Source of the DNA: Artocarpus heterophyllus
Taxonomy: Eukaryota; Streptophyta; Magnoliopsida; Rosales; Moraceae
Length of the DNA stretch: 64,000 nucleotides
Reading direction: 5' to 3'
Assembly (NCBI GenBank): GCA_025403435.1
Contig: CM046335.1
Location: forward strand, 7,134,103 to 7,198,102
The translations under genes were made by a program, and so were the position numbers. Below, in pieces: positions 9,266-19,378 of this stretch (position 1 is its first letter; each line of letters starts with the position of its first letter). The notes beneath the pieces are model-generated. The model made no database searches. It saw nothing but the letters and a program-made list of their open reading frames with translations, and was not told the origin of the DNA.

Positions 9266-11239
9266 TGTAACGCCCCTATATGGGGGTTAACAGTTTTTAA
9301 TGAGATAAAATAAAAATAAATAATAAAAGTAAAACCTTAAAAATAAAATTTGCCCGGGACTTAAATGAAAACTCTCAACTCAAAAATAAAAATATAAACG
9401 ATAAATAAACCACAGTTTTAATGTAGCACCTTAAATTTAATAATATAAACTGTTGTCATCATCATTTTAACCCTCAACACATTGTAATACAGTCACAGAA
9501 AGTAACAATTGATGCTTACATTATCATGAAGAACATTCTTTACAATTGAGCAGTCCCAATGTAATATAGTTACATCGCTTCCTCAACTATATTTCTCGTA
9601 GCCACCTCACACTTAGTGAGTCCTGAAAAGATATAAACATAAGGGTATGAGCAACACTATGCTCAGTAGAGAAAGCCATTACTCACCTTTAGGTTTTTAT
9701 CATTACCACATTAAAACCTGCATGGTTAGTAGGTTACATCATATTCCAGATTATGAGGTTTATTATGATCACATCTTATGGATACCGTAGTTAATCATTA
9801 CCAAGTGTCATAATTACACATTTATACAAATATTAACAATCATCATTGTTCCTAGGTATCCATGTTAAATTGAGTATCACTCAACTCATCGAAACCCAAA
9901 TGGGCGCACTTGATCACCCTATAAACATTCCAAGGGTGTTCCGGTGAGGGGACATCAAGCCCCGAATCCTCACCAAGTCGATTCCTGTACAGTGTGTTCT
10001 GGGACTTTCAACCCAAGGAAGCGTCATCGCCTTCCCCCTATTTTACCTTTTAGGGTATTCATGCCCAAGGACGTAACCGTCGCCCTCTTCATGTCTCACA
10101 ATTTCTCTATATTGAATCATTATCAATAGAGTTAGTTTTCCTAACCATGCTTCTCAATTTATAACATGTGTCAATTCATTATGTTCCTCGCCGTACAATA
10201 CAAGACGAGTCCATGTCATAGTTTCATATGTGATACACATATAATATCAGTTCAACATAGATATATATATATTGCAGCAAAACAATCAATTTTAATTCTA
10301 TAAAAACCTCACAAAAGATGAGTAATAGAATCCCTACCTTTTAAGCTTATCAACAGTCTCTTAATCCTGGAATCAATTAACGTTAGCTCCATACTCCATT
10401 GATCCTAAGGCGTGCATAAGGACAATTAAAACTAAAGCACAACATACAACTACATTCATAAAATTTATTTTAATTTAATCTTAGAATTTCAAGAAATAAC
10501 CACTGCCCATAGAGGTATTATAAAGTTTAACAATATAAATTTTCTGTCTAGGGCATATACACTTAGACTTCATACATATGCTCCAAAATAGCAACAAACA
10601 TATACTTAGGTTTAAGAACGCAAATTTGAATAATCCTTTAGTATAAAAGAAAATTTATAAATGAAAGACTAAATTTGTTCATAAGATTCTAACCTCGGAT
10701 TATGGTTAGTTGGAAGCTTGAAATGGCTTCAAAACAGGTTCCTTTAGTTCGGTATGACTGAAATTCTTGCTCAAATGGAGGTGATGGTGGCTGATTTTTA
10801 TGGCTGCCTTGAAGAAGTTCTCTAAGTATTTTGCTTCAGCAAAGAAATGAGAAGAAGAGTGTGGGAACCGTGGAAGAGAAAGGAAGAAAAGATGAAGTCT
10901 TTGAAGAGAAGTGATGGAAACAATTATAGAGGAGACATGTTGAAGCATGTCACGGAGGAAATAAAGAAAATGAGGGTCAAGAGTAGTTGGAAAAGATATC
11001 CTTATGTCTCATCTAAAGACTTTAACACACATAATGCCAATATGACATTTTTGAGATTTATTAGAAGTTCTAAGGCTTTTTAGTAATCATACTAAATAAA
11101 TATAGGAGAATTTTAGAAAAATTAAAAATAGATAAAAATAAATATTATAAAATAAATTTAAATGAAGCAATTTTTTTTTTATACATTAAAAATTAATTTA
11201 ATTACCTCAATACCCGTTAGGAGAATAACGGGTGTCACA
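9266..11239 (-). repeat. Right (5') LTR of the LOG-carrying element
   Basis: 1974 bp, identical by eye to 3033-5006. It is followed directly by the CATTG target duplication at 11240-11244. As the 5' LTR on the minus strand it should contain the element's promoter; I did not pin down a TATA box. Confidence 0.93.
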
Positions 11240-11244
11240 CATTG

Positions 11245-13301
11245 CCTCTCCTTGTTATCTTTATTCCCCAAGGGATTACGTATAATATCTTACATTGTTA
11301 TTACTTTTTTTTTGGGAAGTCTGAAATTGTTGATTTCCTTTAAAAAAAAAAAGTTACATTGTTGGGAAAATTAGGTTGTATATGTTACAATATAACACAA
11401 TTTTTGTTGCTTGGATTTATGTCGCGTTTGATTGATTTTTGACTAATTTATTTATGTGCTACAAATCCAAAATTGAATCTGTAACTGTAACATAAATTAT
11501 GACATTCATCAAAATTTAAACTGAAAAGTAACTAGGAATAAATTTTGACAAGCAGCAAAAGTCAAGCTAGGAAGAGATTACTTCTCTGACTACTAGTGTT
11601 TTATACCATATGCTAATAAAAAATAGTCATATATTATAAAACTTACATATAAGGTACAGCATTTTTATTTCACTTATGCAGGCAACAATTCCTCTTTTCA
11701 ATATAAATGTTTTGAGAATTCTTGCCATTATATAATACCCAAAATATCCTTACTCATGTAGGATTCTTCCTCTTATCCTTATTATTATTTTTTTTTTCAA
11801 GAGCTGTATTAACAACAACGATAGGAATTCTTTTCTCTACCTTAATTTTTTTTTTTTAAAGAGGGGTGCAACACACGCGAACTTCTACGTGGATTGTTGC
11901 TAAGCCTAAAACTCTTTCGAATTTTGTTGGTTTGGAGTCTTTTGATTTGAGTTGTAAGATTTAAATTATGAGCCTGTTCTTTCGGTTTTTGATCTGGAAT
12001 GTATATCTTAAATTAAATTTAACACATAAATCTATACCTTATATCAATTAATAATTAATTTTAACCTTTAAAATGGTCAAATTATCCTTATATAAGAGAG
12101 AGAAAAAAAAAACTACAACTTTCAAAAAAAAAAAAAAGAAAAAAAACAGACAAAAACATAGGCAGACACAAAATATATTTTTAAGGGTGTTATAAACATC
12201 TTTGAGGTCAAAACCCTTGTTCAAAGTGTTTCTAAATTTTTAAAGTTCTACCACTATATATTGGAGAGTATTTTTAAAGTTCTACTATAAATTGGAGAGT
12301 ATTTTAGGTAATTTTTTAGATTAGATTTAATTTTTTAGATTAGATTTGTGTATTAAATCTAATTTAAAGTTATATATTTGATGAGATCAAAAATATAACT
12401 TCTCATATATTTGGCAGATTTTTAATAATTATTTGATTTCAATTTCGGAATTACAAAACATTTATTGAGCCAAAAATAACTGATTGAGCTGGAGCCTAGA
12501 AGGAGAAGCTGTATTTCCCATGGAACGATTAAGAGAGATGCGGTATTAAGAGTTTCAGCCATTCCGCTGGACGAAGTTGTTGGTCTTTAGAAGGAAATCC
12601 AAAAACAGAATTTTCCATTAAAACAAAATAAAAGAAACATAGAAAAGGATTATCTATTTGTATCTGGAGAAATGATTACCACACACGTATTTGGACTAAA
12701 ATTGTTCAAGAATTTGGTTTGGCCAAAAGCAACACCAAACTAGAGCACCATCGGAGGGCCGAAAGCCAACTATAAGCTCTATCTTGAACACGGAAGCAGA
12801 ACAATTGAAACACGTCCCTAGTCTAGAGTGTCTAAAAGCATTGTTTTGAACACTTTGTTAAAAACATTATAACATGGGAAAACTATACGTTGTAGAACAA
12901 GTTTTTTTGATAGCATATGAAAGGTTTACACTGTAGCAACTAAACTGATTTGCCAAACCAAAAGAATACGGTTTGCACTACACTATTCTGTAACTAGCTC
13001 AGCAACAGCCACCACATGCTTGCGAAGCAAGTATAACTTAGTGAAGGTACCTTGCAACCAATCCCACACAGTAAAAATATGCTACTCAAAAGATGAATAA
13101 GATTATCATGGAGAATGGAGACTATTCAAAAAGTTGTAATAACTTCATAAAACAATAATAAGAACTCCAAGGTAACATGATACTAAAAAGAAAACTTGAT
13201 ACTCTAAATGCATTCAGAAAATTGAAAACAAAAGTTTGGCAGCCCCCACAGCTGAAAGCCGAAAAGTCAATGAGCGAAGAACACCGTTGTGCAGTTTGTT
13301 T
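11245..13301. other. AT-rich intergenic DNA, no gene seen
   Basis: No coding exon is recognised. Around 12235-12305 there is a short imperfect tandem repeat (TTTTTAAAGTTCTAC...TTGGAGAGTA twice), followed by another (TTTTTTAGATTAGATTTAA). The right part (12900-13300) is probably the 3' flank and 3' UTR of RPS26. Confidence 0.55.
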
Positions 13302-14660
<1,359 letters not shown>

Positions 14661-14743
14661 GTTGATGAGTGATTTTAGGGCTTTTTAACCCAAATTCTTC
14701 TTCAGATCTAAGATTAAAGCAGCTAACTCCTCGGCTGCCTTGC

Positions 14744-14870
14744 TAGGGTTTTGTTGCAGGAACAGCTAGACGATAACACAAAACAATGGAGGAAGCAAGT
14801 ATATATACTTGACCACTCGCCACTAGGGTTTTCCGGGGTATTGGGCTTGCTGTGGGTCGGGCTGCCGGTT
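14744..14870 (-). promoter_or_regulatory. RPS26 promoter: telo-boxes, TATA-like element, site II-like motifs
   Basis: Minus-strand motifs upstream of the start codon: AAACCCTAG telo-boxes at about 14744-14752 and 14823-14832, a TATATATA at 14800-14807, and TGGGCT-type site II motifs at 14842-14865 (read on the plus strand). Telo-boxes combined with site II elements are established features of plant ribosomal protein promoters and fit the gene. The exact transcription start is inferred to lie about 30 bp downstream of the TATA. Confidence 0.6.
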
Positions 14871-14919
14871 TCGGTTTTTTTAAATTTGTTTATAAATAAA
14901 AACGATAATTACATGAACA

Positions 14920-16200
14920 TATTATATACGTCATAAAGGATAATTTTATTTTATTTTTTACATTTTATCTCTTTATTTTTATAACTTTTTATCCTTTTAA
15001 TTAAAAATATCTTTTTTTAAAGTTTATCTATTGGCCGGATTTAAATAAAAAGTACAGAAAAGATTAACATACACTTGATTAAATTTGTTTCCTAAAATAT
15101 TTTTTGTAAAGAAAATTTTTAAAGCATATTTTTTCAACGATCGAATACATAAAATTCAAAATCTTTTTCTTAAACAATGTTTTGTTTTAAGGTTTTTTAA
15201 TTTCTAAAGAATTTAAATATTTCTTGAAAATAATATAGGGGTACTTTTGTTTTTTGCCTTTTTTAGGTAATTTCTGCCTATTTTTTCATGCGCTGGAGAT
15301 GAAATTAAAATAAGTATTGAGACAAAGAATTCTTTATAGTTTATAGAAATAGAGAGAAATTGAGGGAAAAAAAATAATTGTGTAACAAAACAAAACATGT
15401 CGTTGTGATTATAGAATTCAAGTGTCGTTTATACTGGTGTAAAGAATCTGTCACATACACATAAGCGACATGTCGTTTGTACTAAAACTTGTAGGCGACT
15501 AAAAAGACAAAAATTGCGTTGTTTGTTTTTATACCATGTTGATGTCATTCACATGTTTCAAAGTAGACAACGTGGCATTCGTTCAAGTTTGTTTTTTTTT
15601 TTTAACTCATAGTTGAAGTTTGGTTTGATGTAACGAATAAAAATATGATAATAGAAATGGAAATACCATAAAATAAAAATATAAATAGATTGCCATTAAA
15701 AAAAAAATAGCAGTAGCTTGGATGGTTTATTCTAGAATCAAAGATGTTTTTATATGAGAAAACCGAAAAAGGTGTTTAATGACGTAAATAAGATAATATT
15801 AAGAGGGCAAATACCAATTATTTCTATTCTATGTGAAGTGTAGTCAAAATTATAAAGTAACCTCGCCTTTTATTTCTATTCCATGTACCCACGGCCAAGC
15901 CTCACATGATTTACCACCCAAGGCACCCAAAAGGATCCACAAAATCGAGCTGCATGATCGAGCGTTGACCATCACCAACTATACAAGTCTCATTTGATTC
16001 TCTCAAAGGGTTACATAAAAAGAGGGAGGACAATCCGAAAGAACAGGCTCAAAGAAGCCAAAACACAAGTACAACAAACGTACAGCAGATCTTATTCGCA
16101 GCTTGGACTTCCGCATTCACAGATGACAGGCTTCTTACTCCTACAGAGACATACCTAAAACCGACATTTCTAAATCGAAACCCATTGAGCCTGTGAACAT
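14920..16200. other. AT-rich intergenic DNA, no gene seen
   Basis: AT-rich and without a supported gene. The right part (about 15900-16200) is less AT-rich and is likely the 3' flank or 3' UTR of the MnSOD gene. Confidence 0.5.
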
Positions 16201-16210
16201 GTTACTCGCG

Positions 16211-16260
16211 TCAAGGAGACTCTTTCTCAAACACGCGTCAAGGAGACTCTTTCTCAAACA
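16211..16260. repeat. 27-bp tandem duplication spanning the MnSOD stop codon
   Basis: The unit TCAAGGAGACTCTTTCTCAA plus ACACGCG occurs at 16211-16237 and again, nearly whole, at 16238-16260. On the minus strand each copy encodes FEKESP and a TGA. The first stop ends the protein and the second copy falls in the 3' UTR. Confidence 0.85.
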
Positions 16261-18519
16261 CTTCACTTGCATATTTCCAGTTCATAACCTTCCATATATT
16301 CTTCAGATAGTCGGGTTTAACATTTTTGTACTGCATCGGGATTATAAAGAGTCTAATTGTTAAGATATATTCAACAAGAAAATCAAGGGTGAGAACTAAG
16401 GATCAATTCTCAATATAAAAACATTGACCGAAGAAATTTATAGAGGGGAAATCAGCATGCTGCTAGACATGTCCACAACCAAGTCTCTGTAAATCATTGT
16501 TCTTCTGATATTCCCCCATCTTTTTCCCCCCCAATATAGTTTCCCAAAACAATCATGAGAAAACCTATGTACACATGTACTAACCAATTTTCAATAGATT
16601 TTCAAATGCTCCAAAATTTTTATTAGAATTCCAAAATCCAATCTAATTCAGTATGTCTACATAGTCAAGTGATCATGGATAAACAAATTTTTTTAAGTAT
16701 CAATCATATAGAACATAATATTAGATGAATTTACCTGTAGGTAGTATGCATGCTCCCAAACATCTATTCCCAGCAGAGGGACTAAGGTTGCCCCCTTTGT
16801 CACAAGGGGATCCTATGAAAAGTTTATTTCAGCCAACATAACATAGAGTATAGATGCAAATAAATGGAAAGATATACTTACCCTGAAAGAAGGCATTTAA
16901 AGATTAACAAACTAGACTTCTAGCATCAGCAACACCCCTAATTGCAGATCTAATTACACAACAACAAAAATAAGGCCCTCAAAGAATATGCAAACCAAAA
17001 AAAAAAAAAAAAAAACCACATCCACAACTTTCCAGCAGCCCAATAGTTATACAATTCAGTCCAGCATCAACATACGGAGTATGCAAATTCATTCTTTTGC
17101 ATTTGAATTCAACGCAAATGCTTCCACATTGCCCACAAGTGGTCTACCAAGCTTCCACATTGTCTACAAGTGGTCTACCACTCGATAACTGAAATATTCT
17201 CAAGATCTTTTTATAATATCTCTTAAAATTCAACGTCACAACCAAGTTTCCAGGAGAAAAATTCAAAACGAACAAAGAAACGAGAATGTGGAAATGAGAA
17301 TTTGTACATATTTCCCGACTCGAGAATGAGCGTGAAAATAAAGCAGAAAAGTCCCGGACTTCAAAGTAAAAGCCAGAATATCATTCCAGGTTCAACAGGT
17401 CACAAAAACAAGTGAAGTGAATTGAGGAAAAGAAGGAAAAAAATGTAAAGAGAGAGAGAGAGAGAGAGAGAGAAGAAAGAAAAAGAAAGAGAGACCAAAA
17501 CAGTAAGAATCTAGCTTAAAAGCAACCGAAAAAAATAGCAAAGCTGAAAGCAATGGTGAACAATGCCTGAGTTGCTGTGGTCTCAACAGAAAGTTTCTTC
17601 AATTCTTTGTCAAGAGCAAGCCACTAGAAACAATTCAAATTAAAATAAACCTTATATTTAAAAAGAGTCAACAAAAACAGGGAAAACAAAAAAAAATTGC
17701 ACTGTAAAACCAAAGCAACCAAGAACAAACCACCCATCCAGAACCTTGCAGTGCAGCACCTTCTGTGTTAATTTTCATAATCAGAGACTCTAGTGAGCCA
17801 GACTGCGTATCAATGGCCCATCCCAGCGAGCCCTTCGGAGGCTCACCACCCCCTTCCTGCCATAAACAATACCATTTCACAAAACCTTCAATTCAAATGC
17901 TATTAACACAAAATATTTTGGAATTGATTATCTAAACTATCAAAGAAATCTCCTTCCATTCTCTAAACTTGATAGAAAAAAAATTAAAATTTAGCAACTT
18001 GAGACCAAAAACATGAGGAAATTCGCTTACGTTAACAGGTGCGAGATTCTTCCAGAAAATGGAGTGGTTTATATGACCTTCAACAAGGAAGCAACAGGCA
18101 ATCAACAGCAAAAAAGAAGCTCAAAGAATCCAAGAAATTCCCAAAAACACACGATCTCTAGGTTGAAATTCTGGAGAAAGAAGAAATGAGAGAGAGAGAG
18201 AGAGAGAGAATAGGAGCGAACCTCCGCCGTTGAATTTGATGGCGCTCTGCAACTTGACGACGGTGGAGACGTCGCCCTTGTCGATGGCGTGGTCAAGTTG
18301 CTCCAAGGCTTTGTTGTAGTTGGAGACGTAGGTCTGGTGGTGCTTCTGGTGGTGGAGGAGCATGATCTCAGCGCTTATGGCCAGCTCCAGAGCGCCGTAG
18401 TCATACGGCAGGTCCGGCAACGCGACGGTCTTCAAGCCACGCGCAAGGCCTAACCCTAACCGTCCTCCATTTCCGCCGAGATCAAGCAGAGCTTTTCTTC
18501 TCAGGCTTCCGAGTGCCAT
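16238..18519 (-). CDS. MSD1: Manganese superoxide dismutase, mitochondrial
   Basis: Six exons: 18222-18519, 18031-18077, 17731-17856, 17567-17623, 16735-16812 and 16238-16330, 232 codons plus TGA, all in phase. The protein converts superoxide to hydrogen peroxide and oxygen. Residues 1-30 (basic, Arg/Leu/Gly-rich) are a likely mitochondrial presequence. The mature part starts near [12 protein letters not shown]. Metal ligands expected from the family are present: H56 (LLHHQKHH), H104 ([11 protein letters not shown]), D193 and H197 ([15 protein letters not shown]). Length is typical (about 230). The fourth intron begins GC rather than GT (CAG|GCATTG at 17566-17565). A Copia element begins 14 bp upstream of the ATG, splitting the 5' UTR from the promoter at about 22900. 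The coding sequence itself shows no damage. Confidence 0.95.
17450..17474. repeat. (GA)n microsatellite in a MnSOD intron
   Basis: A run of GA dinucleotides in intron 4. A second run lies at about 18189-18209 in intron 1, next to the donor of exon 1. Confidence 0.85.
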
Positions 18520-18532
18520 CTTCCGTCTCTGT

Positions 18533-19344
18533 TGTTGTGGAGCCAAATCAAGTTGACAACCCAGCAAAAGGAAGAAAAAGGGAGAAAAACGCGTCCTCGA
18601 AGGCAGGGAGCAAGCGCCGCAGCTCTGGCAGAAGAGCGTCGCGGCGCTGGGGCGAAGGCGCCTAGGCGCCAGGTGAAGAGCGCCTAGGCGCCAGGACAAG
18701 AGCGCCTAGGCGCTATGTGGCAAGCGCCTAGGCGCCAAGGGCTTTACGCCTAGGCTCAAAGAGGATGGCGCCTAGGCGCCAGGTGAAGAGCGCCTAGCCG
18801 CCGCAGGGGAGCGCCGCAGCGCTCGTTTCGAGCGCCGCAGGGGAGCGCCGCAGCGCTCGTTTCGAGCGCCGAGGCGCTGACGTGCTGTGCTACGCGATGT
18901 TTTTTGAATCAAAGTCGAATTCAAAGGTCCCAAAAACGGGAAACCACTAGGGTTTCCCATTAGTTGCGAATTTTCTCCTCCTTTGGTTATAAATAGACAC
19001 AAGGTGGCTAGGGTTGTGTGTGTGAAAATTGTGAGTGACATAATTTTGTGAGAGGCAAAATTCTTGAGAGCTCCATCCTTGAGAGAAAAAAATTCCCACA
19101 GGGTGTTAGATAGAAGAGAGTTTTGGTAAGCACAGTTTGTGAGTGTGTGAGAAACTGCTCTTGTAATCTGTAATCTCCTTCATCATAGTGGAATCTGCAA
19201 GCGGCAGAAACAGGACGTAGTCTCAATTTTGGACGAACCTGTATAAAAATTTGGTGTCTCTTTTTTCTTCTTTTCTCCTATTTATTTTCTGCAATTGTTC
19301 GTTCTTGCGATCCTTGGAATTAGGAGTCGTCTAATTCCCCAACA
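18533..19344 (+). repeat. 5' LTR of the Copia element in MnSOD, with GC-palindrome array
   Basis: At 18657-18790 it holds five copies of the palindrome GCGCCTAGGCGC plus decayed ones, then GC-rich GCGCCGCAGCGCTCGTTTCG units at 18790-18870. Downstream, at about 18984-18992, is a TATAAATA-type box (GGTTATAAATAGAC), probably the element's promoter. Confidence 0.9.
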
Positions 19345-19346
19345 AC

Positions 19347-19358
19347 TGGTATCAGAGC
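19347..19358 (+). other. Primer binding site of the Copia element
   Basis: TGGTATCAGAGC, two bases inside the left LTR; initiator tRNA-Met type. Confidence 0.9.
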
Positions 19359-19378
19359 GGAGGTTTTGATCAAGAACG

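Larger units (their letters stand above)
3033..11239 (-). mobile_element. Non-autonomous LTR retroelement carrying LOG-like and Cys-rich ORFs
   Basis: Two direct 1974-bp LTRs (3033-5006 and 9266-11239) enclose 4259 bp. The outer flanks carry a perfect CATTG duplication (3028-3032 and 11240-11244). Read on the minus strand, the 5' LTR is the right copy, followed by a primer site matching initiator tRNA-Met (9258-9247). A G-rich polypurine tract (5020-5007) abuts the left LTR. Each LTR starts TG and ends CA. No gag, protease, integrase or reverse transcriptase motif is visible in any frame of the interior, so mobility must depend on enzymes supplied in trans. Instead there are two minus-strand ORFs: a Cys-rich basic protein (7255-7776) and a LOG-like protein (5961-6611). 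I found no difference between the LTRs by eye, which points to a recent insertion. Confidence 0.9.

Noticed and set aside
12830..12930. Possible further copy of the dispersed MITE-like repeat
   Set aside because: Only short words (ACACTGTAGCAACTAA, AGCATATGAAA) match; not enough to count it as a family member.
18772..19226. Minus-strand open frames in the Copia LTR, repeated at 22338-22723
   Set aside because: These are translations of the LTR's GC array and leader, present twice because LTRs are repeated.
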